NCBI GenBank assembly: GCA_030038355.1 | Contig: JASHPB010000309.1 | Location: 1 to 59,924, forward strand | Reading direction: 5' to 3' | DNA from: Candidatus Binataceae bacterium | Lineage (GTDB): Bacteria > Desulfobacterota > Binatia > Binatales > Binataceae | Length of the DNA: 59,924 nucleotides | Part shown: piece after piece, positions 51,218-59,924 of the stretch | Layout: every line of letters begins with the position of its first letter | Numbering within the stretch: the first letter of the stretch is position 1 | Translations under genes and position numbers: made by a program | Notes under the pieces: model-generated | Databases searched by the model: none | What the model saw: only the letters and a program-made list of their open reading frames with translations | Told to the model about the DNA's origin: nothing

Positions 51218-52177
51218 TCAATAACCTTGAGCCCCGGCGGTGTCGCGCCTGGCGCGGGGATGATACGTGCGATGTACCTTGCGCAGGTGGCCGCGCGAGA
51301 GATGCGTGTAGATTTGCGTGGTCGAGATGTCGCTGTGGCCGAGCATCTCCTGAACGGCACGCAGGTCGGCGCCGCCCTCGACCAGGTGCGTCGCGAAACA
51401 GTGGCGGAGCGTATGCGGACTTATCCAGCCGAGGCGAGGCTCGCGAGCGGCCCATTCCTTGAGCGCCTTGAAGAACGCTTGCCGCGTCATCGGGCGTCCG
51501 AGCCGGGTGATGAAAACCGCGGTCGATCGCAGCGGTTTCGGCGCTTTGCGACCCTCTTTGTCCGCGCCCGCCGGAATGCGGTTGCGAACGCCGAGGTAGG
51601 CGCGAAGCGCGCGCTTGGCGGCGCCTCCGAGCGGCACCATCCGCTCCTTCGAACCCTTGCCGATCACCACGATTACGCCGGCCTCGAGGCCCACCTGGTG
51701 CAGCTCGAGGTTGACGAGTTCCGAGACGCGAAGACCACAGCCGTAGCCGAGCTCGAGCATCGCGCGGTCGCGCATCCCGCGGGGAGTCGAAGCATCGATC
51801 GATTCGATGAGCCGCGCCATATCGGCGCGGCCCAGGGTGCGCGGAAGTTTTCGTGGATGGGGCCGGAGCTTCACCGCGGGCGCGGGTTCGCGTTCGATCA
51901 CTTTCTCATCGACCATCGTCCGCGCGAGGCTGCGGATACTCGCGAGATGACGGCGTTGCGTAGCGACCTCGAACTCGCGTTCCGCGAGTTGCTCGAGATA
52001 GCCAGTGAGCGCAGTCGAATCGAAGCGCTCGGGCGCAAGTCGTTTTGCTACCGCCCAATCGGCGAAATCACGCAGATCGCGCGCGTACGCTTCCATGGAA
52101 TGCGGGCTGAGCCCGCGCTCCACTGCCTGACGGCTCAAGTGCCGATCGATCAATTCCTCCCACGACGCGGAGTTCAT
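51218..52177 (-). CDS. xerD: Tyrosine recombinase XerD
   Basis: A 319-aa site-specific recombinase. N-terminal SAM-like core-binding domain, catalytic Arg in GCGLRVSELVNL, Lys/beta-hairpin region VIGKGSKERMVPLG, box II HTLRHCFATHL (His-x-x-Arg), His in EMLGHSDISTTQIY with the nucleophile Tyr. With a partner XerC (not in this window) it resolves chromosome dimers at dif. The 4-nt ATGA overlap with glnD marks the start. Confidence 0.94.
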   Translation of the reverse strand: MNSASWEELIDRHLSRQAVERGLSPHSMEAYARDLRDFADWAVAKRLAPERFDSTALTGYLEQLAEREFEVATQRRHLASIRSLARTMVDEKVIEREPAPAVKLRPHPRKLPRTLGRADMARLIESIDASTPRGMRDRAMLELGYGCGLRVSELVNLELHQVGLEAGVIVVIGKGSKERMVPLGGAAKRALRAYLGVRNRIPAGADKEGRKAPKPLRSTAVFITRLGRPMTRQAFFKALKEWAAREPRLGWISPHTLRHCFATHLVEGGADLRAVQEMLGHSDISTTQIYTHLSRGHLRKVHRTYHPRARRDTAGAQGY

Positions 52178-54924
52178 ACGCGCCCTTCCTCCGTAGCCGC
52201 CGGGCGCTCCTCGACCTTTTCGATAAGAGCGGCGCGCAGCTCACGCATCCGCTCGAGATCGGTGATCTTGTTAGCGTCGCGATCGCTTACATAGAAGACG
52301 TCGAGCGCCTGATCGGCGTTGGTCGAAATGCGCGCGAAGTGTATCGACAGTCCAAGCTTGAAGAGCGTGTGCGTGATCGCGAATAGCAGGCCGACGCGAT
52401 CCTGGGTGAAAACGTCAACCACCGTGAACTCTTCGGAGGTGCGGTTGTCGACCGTTACCTCGGTTGCGATGCGGCGGAGGAATTTGCGGCCTTGGTTGCG
52501 CTGCGCGCCCGCCACCAGATCAACGATATCCTGCTGGCCGGTGACAACCCGTTCGAGGTCGCGGTCGACGCGTTCCCAACGATCCTCTTCCATCGCCATC
52601 GCGCCGGCGCCCGCGAGATGCGATACGCGGAACACGTCCATTGCGATTCCGTTGTCGCGCGTCGTGATCCTGGCCGACAGGATGTTGAGATTGTTGGCGG
52701 TGAGCGCGCCAGCGATCATCGAGAAGAGCCCCGGCTGGTCGCGCGTCACAACGATATATTCACTGAACTCGCGATCGGGGAAATGCCGAACTTTGCTTAC
52801 CAGCGGACGATCGTCCAGCGCGCGCATCAGATCGAAGTGCAGCAGTACGTCGGGCTCGGGAGTGATGAAGAAATACCGATCCGGCATTTCTTTGAGGAAC
52901 GCTTCGACCGTCACGTCATCAGCGCCGTGCGCCGCAAGGTCCTTGCAGACGGCAGCTTTCATCGTGGCAAGGCGCCGCACGGGATCGACCGCCTCCTTGT
53001 CGCCTTGTTCGAGGATCTTGAGCGCGCGCATATAGAGATCCGAGAGCAGCATGTCGCGCCAGTTGTTGTAGACCTTGGGAGCGACCGCGCGCATGTCGGC
53101 GTAGGTGAGAAGGTAGAGCGCCTTCAGACGCTCGATCGATCCAACTTCGCGCGCGAACTCGGCGATCGTCAGCGGATCCTCGAGGTCGCCCTTCTGCGCG
53201 ATCTGTGACATCATCAGGTGATCGCGCACGAGGTAGACGACTAGATCAATTTGCTCGGAGTCGAGTCCGAGCCGTCGCGAGACGTCAACCGTTAGTTGCG
53301 CGCCACGCTCGTGATGGTCATGGCCGTGGCCCTTGCCGATATCGTGCAGGAGCAGCGCGAGGAAAAGGAGCGGCAGGCAATCAAGCTCACGTGCCACCTC
53401 GGTCAGAAGCGGAGTTGAGGTTTTGAATTCGCCGGCGCGGAGCCGCTCCAGCTCCCTGACCGCGACCAGAGAATGACGATCGACGGTATAGATATGGTAG
53501 AGGTCGTGGAGCACGCGTGCGTAGAGTTTGCCGAACTCCGGGATGATCGCGCCGAGCACTCCCGACAGATGCATCGCCTCGAGCGTCTCTGCCACGCGCT
53601 CGCGCGCCGAGAGGATATTCATCAGCGCCTTGCCGACGCGCGGGTCGCTGCGCACGTTGTCGTTGATCAAGGCGAGATGGTCGCGCACCAGTTGATAAGC
53701 GCTGCCCGAAAGTCCGACCGCCTGCGCCTGCAGATCGGAATACATCGTTATAAGGTTCAGCGGATCGTTGTTGAACAACGCGTTGTCTGAAATCGAAAGC
53801 AGGTCCTGCTGAATGACCACGCCCGGACGAATTTTCCGAATTGGCACGCGTCGAAAAAAGCGCCCGCCGCCGGCGCCTTCAGTAACGCGCGCGATCAGGC
53901 CCTCGGCGAACTGATGGATCGTCGTCGCATGCCGATAGTAGGCGCGCATCAGGGCAGAACCCGCCGTCTGATCCGGTCCGGACTTGAAGCCTAGCTGCGG
54001 TTCGATCTTCTCCTGCATCTCGAAGGTGAGCTGATCGAAATGGCGCCGCGCGGCGAAATGGAGCGCATTGCGAACCCGCCACAGAAAGTCGCGCGCCTCG
54101 TCAACCTCGGCCAGCTCGGCCTCGGTGATGATCGCCTTCTGTACCAGCTCCTCGAGCGTGTGCACCTTGTACTTGACCTTGGCGAGCCAGAGTGCAGTGT
54201 GCAGGTCGCGAAGGCCGCCTTCGCCTTCCTTCAGATGCGGCTCGAGCAAATAGATCGAATCGCCGTACTTCTGGTGACGCTCGCGGCTTTCTTCAAGCTT
54301 GGCTTTGAAGAACTTGTCCTGGTTGCGGTTGAGGACCTCGTCGATCAGCGTTTTGTCGAGGTCTTTGAAAAGTGCCTCGTCGCCGCCGAGAAAACGCGCG
54401 TCGATAATCGCGGTCTTCTCTTTGAAATCATTGTTCGCGAGCCGCACGGTTTCGCGCGCCGTCCTGACGCCGTAGCCGACGGTGACGCCCGAATCCCATA
54501 GTGCGTGAAGGATAATCTCGGTTACGACTTCCAGGTACGGTCCGCGCTTGTAGTCGTGCAGGAAGAGGAGATCGATATCGGACCACGGATTCAGTTCACC
54601 GCGCCCGTATCCTCCCCGCGCAACGATGGCGAGCCGCTGGTTGAGCTTGGTATTGCGCCGTACATACTCGGCTTCGGCGTACCGAAAGAGCGCGCGCAGC
54701 AGATCGTCGGTCGCCGCGGTCATCGCGCCAACGATTTCGCTACCACTCGCGCCCGAGAGATGCCGCTCGCGCAGTTCCTCACGAATCGAATCGAGATACG
54801 CCCGCGCAGTTAATCCCGGCTGCCGATTCTGCTCGAAGTCCTGGAGAAGAGCAGGCTCGCCGCGGATCGGAGCCGACGCGGAAGCTGCAGTCATTCGGTT
54901 TTCGCCGGGTGCGGCTGCGCTCAC
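52174..54924 (-). CDS. glnD: [Protein-PII] uridylyltransferase GlnD
   Basis: A 916-aa bifunctional nitrogen sensor. The nucleotidyltransferase domain carries ARGGYGRGELNPWSDIDLLF near residue 95. The HD phosphohydrolase domain carries ALLLHDIGKGHGHDHHERG near residue 480. Two C-terminal ACT domains (VVTRDQPGLFSMIAGALTAN; VFTQDRVGLLFAITHTLFKL) sense glutamine. It modifies PII in response to nitrogen status. GTG at 54924 overlaps the amidase stop by 4 nt; an ATG ten codons in is an alternative start. Confidence 0.95.
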   Translation of the reverse strand: MSAAAPGENRMTAASASAPIRGEPALLQDFEQNRQPGLTARAYLDSIREELRERHLSGASGSEIVGAMTAATDDLLRALFRYAEAEYVRRNTKLNQRLAIVARGGYGRGELNPWSDIDLLFLHDYKRGPYLEVVTEIILHALWDSGVTVGYGVRTARETVRLANNDFKEKTAIIDARFLGGDEALFKDLDKTLIDEVLNRNQDKFFKAKLEESRERHQKYGDSIYLLEPHLKEGEGGLRDLHTALWLAKVKYKVHTLEELVQKAIITEAELAEVDEARDFLWRVRNALHFAARRHFDQLTFEMQEKIEPQLGFKSGPDQTAGSALMRAYYRHATTIHQFAEGLIARVTEGAGGGRFFRRVPIRKIRPGVVIQQDLLSISDNALFNNDPLNLITMYSDLQAQAVGLSGSAYQLVRDHLALINDNVRSDPRVGKALMNILSARERVAETLEAMHLSGVLGAIIPEFGKLYARVLHDLYHIYTVDRHSLVAVRELERLRAGEFKTSTPLLTEVARELDCLPLLFLALLLHDIGKGHGHDHHERGAQLTVDVSRRLGLDSEQIDLVVYLVRDHLMMSQIAQKGDLEDPLTIAEFAREVGSIERLKALYLLTYADMRAVAPKVYNNWRDMLLSDLYMRALKILEQGDKEAVDPVRRLATMKAAVCKDLAAHGADDVTVEAFLKEMPDRYFFITPEPDVLLHFDLMRALDDRPLVSKVRHFPDREFSEYIVVTRDQPGLFSMIAGALTANNLNILSARITTRDNGIAMDVFRVSHLAGAGAMAMEEDRWERVDRDLERVVTGQQDIVDLVAGAQRNQGRKFLRRIATEVTVDNRTSEEFTVVDVFTQDRVGLLFAITHTLFKLGLSIHFARISTNADQALDVFYVSDRDANKITDLERMRELRAALIEKVEERPAATEEGRV

Positions 54925-56252
54925 AGATTACCTGCAGCCGAGTCAGTCCGGAGATAGTGGACGACGGCCTCCGCGATTCCGTCCGCGAGCACTTCCTGGT
55001 ATGCGGCGCTGTTGAGTCGTCTCGCCTCTTCACTGTTGGAGAGAAAACCGCACTCGACCAGGACCGCCGGCATATGCGCGCCGACCAGCACATAGAACGG
55101 CCCCATCTTGGCTCCGAGCGGGTTCACTTCAACTCCAAGTCCGGCGCGCAGATCGGCGACAGTTTGCGCATCGACCATTCGCGCCAGCAACGCCGACTCA
55201 TTCGCCTTATAGTTCTGACGAAGATCGGCGAGGATGTAGTTTAAATTGGAGCCTTCGGGCGCGCCATAGTCTCCCGCACCGCCGTTCTCCATGTTGGCGA
55301 GACGGATCGTCGCGCGATCGGTGGTGTTGTTCAGATAGTAAACCTCGATTCCGGTGGTCTCGGAGTTGGAACTCCAGTTGAGATGAATCGAGACGAACAG
55401 ATCAGCGCCTGCGCGATTCGCGATTTGCGTGCGATCGTGCAGTGTCACGAAGTCGTCGGTGCTGCGCGTCATCTCGGCACGATAGCCACTGTCGATGAGC
55501 GCGCGCCGTACCTGCAAAGCAATCTGCAGCGCGAGGTCCTTTTCCAACAGCCCGGAATCCGACCTCGTACCCGGATCAAAGCCGCCATGGCCCGGGTCGA
55601 TAATAACGAGCGGAGCCGCTCCAGCAGCGGGCGGCGAGAGAACGACCCGTTCGCTGCGCGTGGTTTCGTCGGGCGGCCGAGCGTTGACGGCGATACTGTT
55701 CCGGTTTGCGATCACCACGTTAGGCTCAGCCGCCGGTCTTGGTCGAGGATGGATCGGCAGATGAGAATCTGCCTCGGCCGAGAGTCGATGCGGCTTATCG
55801 TAGCGATACGCGAGAATCGGCGCCGATACGTCGACTTCCGCACCCGCCGGTGCGATCGTGAAAATGATCGCGTCGCTGATCCTGCCGATGGCATAGTTGG
55901 CCTTGCCCTTGACCTCGACCACGATTCGCGACTGACCGTCGGCCTCGACCGCCCTAAGCGCGGATATGGGCGGCGATTCCTGCCCGTACAGTGGACGCGG
56001 CGGAATCGCGATGCGAGCGCGGTCGAGATCGATCCAGAGCTCATCACCGTGGGCGCTGAGGTGCATCACGGGTGCAGATGGCGTGAACGTGAAGCGAATT
56101 TCCTGTGCCTCGCCGTGTCGGATGACCTGGACCGACCGCAATGTTGGAATCGGCTCGGATGCCTGCGCGAGAAGGCAGAGCGCCCCCGCCGCGAGTGAAG
56201 CTACGGCGAATTCGAATGCTATCAAAGACGCTCTTCGCGCGAGCGAACCCAT
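54921..56252 (-). CDS. amiC: N-acetylmuramoyl-L-alanine amidase (AmiC type, AMIN + Amidase_3)
   Basis: A 443-aa exported cell-wall amidase used in daughter-cell separation. Signal peptide MGSLARRASLIAFEFAVASL to about residue 32, AMIN domain (VQVIRHGEAQEIRFTFTPSA) targeting the septum, and zinc catalytic domain with IDPGHGGFDPGT (His), LEKDLAL (Glu), FVSIHLNWSSN (His) and VECGFLSNSEEA (catalytic Glu). Start at 56252 with GAAGAGG close upstream; earlier frame lacks signal-peptide logic. The exact amiA/B/C label is by domain layout. Confidence 0.9.
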   Translation of the reverse strand: MGSLARRASLIAFEFAVASLAAGALCLLAQASEPIPTLRSVQVIRHGEAQEIRFTFTPSAPVMHLSAHGDELWIDLDRARIAIPPRPLYGQESPPISALRAVEADGQSRIVVEVKGKANYAIGRISDAIIFTIAPAGAEVDVSAPILAYRYDKPHRLSAEADSHLPIHPRPRPAAEPNVVIANRNSIAVNARPPDETTRSERVVLSPPAAGAAPLVIIDPGHGGFDPGTRSDSGLLEKDLALQIALQVRRALIDSGYRAEMTRSTDDFVTLHDRTQIANRAGADLFVSIHLNWSSNSETTGIEVYYLNNTTDRATIRLANMENGGAGDYGAPEGSNLNYILADLRQNYKANESALLARMVDAQTVADLRAGLGVEVNPLGAKMGPFYVLVGAHMPAVLVECGFLSNSEEARRLNSAAYQEVLADGIAEAVVHYLRTDSAAGNL

Positions 56253-56332
56253 CCGCCTCTTCCCATCAGGATGATATCGAGCCGAGCGCCCCTCCGCCAC
56301 GCCCCTCGGGCGCGGCACGGGATCCAGCTCGG

Positions 56333-58903
56333 CTACTTTTCTTCGGTCGTCAGGCGCGATTTCAGGCGGGCGATCACGGCCAAGGCATCGATCGGCGTCA
56401 TGCGATCGACGTCAGCCGCGCGGAGCTCGTCGATCACGCGGCTTTCGAGGGGCGAGAAGAGGCTCATCTGGGCAGCGGGACGGCCCGCGCGCCGATGACG
56501 CGCGAGGCGCGGCAGCCCGGCCTCGTCGAGCTCGCCCTGTGCTAGATTGTTCATGATCTCCTTGGCGCGGCCGATGATCGAATCGGGCAGTCCCGCGAGG
56601 CGCGCAACCTCGATGCCGTAGCTGCGTGACGCCGGCTGTTCGATCACGCGGCGCAGAAACAGAACCTCGCCGCCCCATTCGCGCACCGCCATGCTGAGAT
56701 TGCGAACGCGCGGCCGGTCGCGCGCGAGGTCGGTTAGCTCGTGAAAGTGCGTGGCGAACAACACCTTTGCACGAGTTTGATCGTGCAGATACTCGGCCAC
56801 AGCCCATGCGATCGCGAGGCCGTCGAACGTGCTTGTGCCGCGGCCGACTTCATCGAGGAGCAGCAGGCTCCGCTCGCTGAGGCCCTTGAGCAGGCGCGCC
56901 GTCTCGCTCATTTCGACCATGAATGTTGACTCGCCGCGCCGAAGCTCGTCGCGAGCGCCGATTCGCGTGAGCACGCGATCGACCACGCCGATGGTAGCCT
57001 CGGCCGCCGGCACAAAACTGCCGATTTGCGCCATGATCGCAGTCACGGCGACCTGCCGGAGGTAAGTCGACTTGCCGGCCATGTTCGGACCTGTGATGAG
57101 CAGGAGCTGGCGCGATTCCGGATCGGCGTCGAGATCGTTGGGTACGAACTCGCCGGCGCGCATGCCCTCCTCGAGCACTGGATGCCGTCCTTCGCGGATG
57201 CGGATACTCAGGTTCGCGTTAATCTTCGGCCGCACGTAACCGCGCCGGCGCGCCACTTTCGCGAGCGACATCAGCGCGTCGAACTCGCCGATCGCGCGCG
57301 CAGTCTCGAGGATTCCCGCGCTCTCCGCCTGCAGGTCGCGCAGGAGCTTCGAGAAGAGCTGGAGTTCGAGTTCCTTGAGGCCGGATTCGGCGGTGAGAAT
57401 TTTGCGCTCGAGTTCCTTGAGTCCGGGCGTCGTGAAGCGCTCGGCGCCGACCAGCGTTTGCTTGCGCTCGTAGTCTGCCGGCACGCGCTCGAGATGCACC
57501 TTCGTCACTTCAATGTAATAACCGAAGACCGAGTTGTACCGGACCTTGAGCGTGGGAATCTGCGTGCGCGCACGTTCCCCAGCCTCGAGCTTGGCCATCA
57601 CGCCGCGCGCGTCGCTCGCCAGTGCACGAAGCTCATCGACTTCGGAATTGAATCCCGCGCGAATCACGTTGCCCTCGCGTGCCAGCACTGGAGGCTCATC
57701 AGTGAGCGTCGCCGTGATCTTCTCGGCGAGCGCGGGCCGTGGCTCAATACGCGCCGCCAGTTCGGCGAGCAGTGGACTGCGAAGCGACCGCATCGCATCT
57801 TTCATCGCGGCGACCGCGCCGAGCGCGTCGCTGAGCCGCTGCACATCGCGCGGCGATGCGCGGAGGCTGCCGAGACGCCCGCCGAGCCGCTCCAGATCGC
57901 CGATCCGCTTGAGTGCCTCGGCCGCGGCGCCTTCGAGATCGGCATCGAACAGTTCTTCGACGGCGTCGTGTCGCGCGCCAATAGTGTCAAGCGAGAGCAG
58001 GGGATAGACAATCCAGTTCGCGAGCGTCCGCGCACCGACCGCGGTCAGAGTTTCATCGAGAATCGAGAGCAGCGAGCCGCTGCGTGCGCCGTCACTCGAT
58101 GCGACCAGCTCCAGGTGCCGCCGTGTGGTTGCGTCGACGAGCATGTACTCCGCGACGCGATACATCTTGGGCGGCGTAAAGTGCGCGAGGTCGCGGCCGA
58201 AGGTCTCTTCGACGTAAAGAAGCGCCAGACCCGCGGCGCGCGCGGCCGATTCTTCGAGCGCTGCCGCCTCCGCGCCGAAGCGGCGCGCGAGCGCCTCGAA
58301 AGCGCGCCGATCGGAAAATTGTTCCGCGTCGAGCGAGGTTAGCGAGGATTCGAGACCATCGAGCGTTTCACCGATGGTGTCACTGGCGACGATGATCTCG
58401 CGAGCTTTGAGGCGCGCGATCTCCTCGTGCAGCGTCGCCGCTTCTCGGATCGTCGTCGCAACGAATTCTCCGGTCGAAACGTCGAGCGCCGCGAGTGCGT
58501 AGCCATTGTCGGCGCTACTCGCGATCGCGACGAGGTAGCTCTTCTCGGCCGCCGTCAGCACCATTTCCTCGCCCACCGTGCCCGGCGTGATCACGCGGAC
58601 GATCTCGCGCGGCATCAGCTTGGTGCGCCCGTCGACCGGACCTTGCTCGCAGATTGCGACCTTGTGCCCGGCTTTAAGCAGCTTGGCGATGTACGGTCCA
58701 GCCGCGTGATGGGGCACGCCGCAGAGCGGTACGCCGTCCTTCGAGCGCGACGTCAGCTGAATGTCGAGCACGCGCGCTCCCACCTCGGCGTCCTCGAAGA
58801 ACATCTCGTAGAAGTCGCCGAGCCGGAAAAAGAGGATCGCGTCGGGCACGCGCTGCTTGACGCTCAGATACTGCGCGATCAGCGGTGTGTTCTTGACGCT
58901 CAC
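56333..58903 (-). CDS. mutS: DNA mismatch repair protein MutS
   Basis: An 856-aa mismatch sensor, full length. The mismatch-reading motif FYEMFFEDAEVG lies near the N-terminus, Walker A ITGPNMAGKSTYLRQVA near residue 610, and Walker B / D-loop LLLLDEVGRGTSTFDGLAIA. The GTG at 58903 gives the natural start VSVKNTPLIAQYL; an upstream frame to 59002 is unconserved. Its stop is 80 nt before the amidase. Divergent from the P450 gene. Confidence 0.95.
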   Translation of the reverse strand: MSVKNTPLIAQYLSVKQRVPDAILFFRLGDFYEMFFEDAEVGARVLDIQLTSRSKDGVPLCGVPHHAAGPYIAKLLKAGHKVAICEQGPVDGRTKLMPREIVRVITPGTVGEEMVLTAAEKSYLVAIASSADNGYALAALDVSTGEFVATTIREAATLHEEIARLKAREIIVASDTIGETLDGLESSLTSLDAEQFSDRRAFEALARRFGAEAAALEESAARAAGLALLYVEETFGRDLAHFTPPKMYRVAEYMLVDATTRRHLELVASSDGARSGSLLSILDETLTAVGARTLANWIVYPLLSLDTIGARHDAVEELFDADLEGAAAEALKRIGDLERLGGRLGSLRASPRDVQRLSDALGAVAAMKDAMRSLRSPLLAELAARIEPRPALAEKITATLTDEPPVLAREGNVIRAGFNSEVDELRALASDARGVMAKLEAGERARTQIPTLKVRYNSVFGYYIEVTKVHLERVPADYERKQTLVGAERFTTPGLKELERKILTAESGLKELELQLFSKLLRDLQAESAGILETARAIGEFDALMSLAKVARRRGYVRPKINANLSIRIREGRHPVLEEGMRAGEFVPNDLDADPESRQLLLITGPNMAGKSTYLRQVAVTAIMAQIGSFVPAAEATIGVVDRVLTRIGARDELRRGESTFMVEMSETARLLKGLSERSLLLLDEVGRGTSTFDGLAIAWAVAEYLHDQTRAKVLFATHFHELTDLARDRPRVRNLSMAVREWGGEVLFLRRVIEQPASRSYGIEVARLAGLPDSIIGRAKEIMNNLAQGELDEAGLPRLARHRRAGRPAAQMSLFSPLESRVIDELRAADVDRMTPIDALAVIARLKSRLTTEEK

Positions 58904-59052
58904 GAACCTAATGCAGGCGCCGAAAGGATAGCGGTTTGCGCCGCATGCGCGAAAGATCGCAGGGTCGCAACCATCAACCGGCCTGGGGTGCCGCTGGCCC
59001 AAAAGACGCCAAAGAGTTACAAGCAGACTCGAACGCCGGGAGGCTCAAAGAA

Positions 59053-59924
59053 ATGAGCGAGCAGGCGCCGGACGTGTATTTCAATCCGTGGGACGATGCT
59101 TTCACGGCTAATCCTTATCCGCATTACAAACCGCTGATCGAAGGTCCGCCGCGTATCATCAACCTGATGCTGCCGATTGCGTTGGTCGGCAAGTACCAAA
59201 GCGCGGTCAGGATCCTCGCCGATCACGATACCTTTACCGCGGTCAAGCCCGATGTGCCGTGGATTCAGCAGCAGTTCGAAATTTTCCGCGGCGCGCCCAT
59301 TCTGCAGAACGCCGATCCGCCGATTCACACTCGCCTTCGCCGCGTGATTGGACGCGCCTTCAATCCTCACAGCGTCGGCGCGCTCGAGCCGCGCATTCGC
59401 GAGATCACTGGCGAGCTGCTCGAACGCGCCGCGGAGCGCGGTGAGTTCGAGGTGATGGGCGACCTCGCCAATCCACTGCCCGTGATGGTGATCGCGGAGA
59501 TGCTTGGTGTGCCGAGCGCCAGGTACGCGCAGTTCAAACAATGGTGCGACGCCTTCGTCGCCGGCCAAACTGTGCAACCGGGCTCACCCGTACCCGATCA
59601 GACCAAGGCTGCCAATGACTCGCTGCGAGAGTACTTCGAAGCCGCAATTGAAGAGCGTAGGAGGCGGAAAGGTAACGACCTTATCAGCCTGATGGTTGCG
59701 GCAGAGGAAGAGAACGGCGAAGCGCTGACGCCCGCGGAGCTGCTCGCATTTGTCGTGCTGTTGCTGATCGCTGGCAACGAGACGACGACGAACCTGATCG
59801 GCAACGGCATGCTGGCGCTCGCGCAGAATCCGCACGCGATCGCCAACCTGCGTAGCGATCTATCGCTATTGCCGCGCGCGATCGAGGAGATGATGCGCTA
59901 TGACGGGCCGATCCAGGTTTCGCT
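59053..59924 (+). CDS. Cytochrome P450 (partial, truncated by window end)
   Basis: An open frame runs from the ATG at 59053, with GGGAGG 9 nt upstream, to the window edge (290 codons). Bacterial class I P450 hallmarks: LQNADPPIHTRLRRVIGRAF (C-helix), the I-helix oxygen-activation motif LLIAGNETTTN, and the start of the K-helix ExxR (EEMMRYDGP). The haem-Cys region lies beyond the window. It would hydroxylate a hydrophobic substrate using a ferredoxin system. Divergent from mutS, with about 150 nt for both promoters. Confidence 0.93.
   Translation, partial: MSEQAPDVYFNPWDDAFTANPYPHYKPLIEGPPRIINLMLPIALVGKYQSAVRILADHDTFTAVKPDVPWIQQQFEIFRGAPILQNADPPIHTRLRRVIGRAFNPHSVGALEPRIREITGELLERAAERGEFEVMGDLANPLPVMVIAEMLGVPSARYAQFKQWCDAFVAGQTVQPGSPVPDQTKAANDSLREYFEAAIEERRRRKGNDLISLMVAAEEENGEALTPAELLAFVVLLLIAGNETTTNLIGNGMLALAQNPHAIANLRSDLSLLPRAIEEMMRYDGPIQVS

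Noticed and set aside
57026-58342. 438-aa plus-strand frame
   Set aside because: Antisense shadow of mutS.
1-59924. CRISPR array, tRNA, rRNA or prophage
   Set aside because: No regularly spaced repeats, no tRNA-like cloverleaf, no rRNA segment and no phage structural genes were seen on reading both strands.

Overview
The window is a GC-rich chromosomal segment of a free-living, probably soil or sediment heterotroph. Housekeeping genes (dnaB, mutS, glnD, xerD, scpA, scpB, an amiC-type amidase) show it is chromosome. The lifestyle genes are three acyl-CoA dehydrogenases, two luciferase-like flavin oxidoreductases, several alpha/beta hydrolases, a cytochrome P450, a CoA ligase, a TPP-dependent decarboxylase and a class III-type PHA synthase. 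This mix recalls deltaproteobacterial-grade soil lineages such as Binatota. That placement is inference, because no rRNA or marker phylogeny is available here.

Layout. 0-13 kb: an acyl-CoA dehydrogenase; a pyridoxamine-oxidase-like / GNAT / PaiB operon divergent from a MocR regulator, with paired direct repeats between them; an AraC regulator divergent from an MFS pump; an operon of two acyl-CoA dehydrogenases and an epoxide hydrolase; a small HTH protein; a zinc dehydrogenase; an LLM oxidoreductase. 13-14.3 kb: gene remnants joined end to end (Uma2-like, ECF-sigma-like, serine hydrolase). 14.3-19.3 kb: a second LLM enzyme, a hydrolase, a Crp/Fnr regulator, and a divergent PHA cassette (PhaE/phasin-like, PhaC, small phasin) closed by a clear terminator. 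19.5-23.3 kb: a secreted DUF4189-like protein, dispersed repeats, a second serine-hydrolase remnant, two hydrolases and an enoyl-CoA hydratase. 23.4-26.9 kb: small and large drug-type transporters. 27-31.5 kb: three overlapping GT-C/YfhO-type membrane genes, the last one dead. 31.5-34.6 kb: DedA protein, lipoprotein, CMD protein, then a graveyard holding a possible IS481-type relic and a decayed RHH/PIN toxin-antitoxin pair with its operator-like palindrome still intact.

34.7-38 kb: a CoA ligase translationally coupled to a TPP decarboxylase. 38.1-41.2 kb: a DUF1232 protein and a large UPF0182 membrane protein. 41.2-44 kb: a shattered NarL-type response regulator, a VOC protein, a nitroreductase, and a VapC toxin with a damaged antitoxin. 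44-48.8 kb: lipoprotein, dienelactone hydrolase, rhomboid protease, dnaB, M23 peptidase. 49-58.9 kb: a tightly overlapping leftward run mutS-amiC-glnD-xerD-M50-scpA-scpB. 59.05 kb to the end: a P450 cut by the window edge.

I found no rRNA, tRNA, CRISPR array, prophage or intact insertion sequence. The most distinctive features are the MocR-controlled flavin/acetyltransferase module, the compact PHA locus beside a Crp/Fnr regulator, and an unusually high number of recognisable gene remnants (about eight to nine) between otherwise intact genes.
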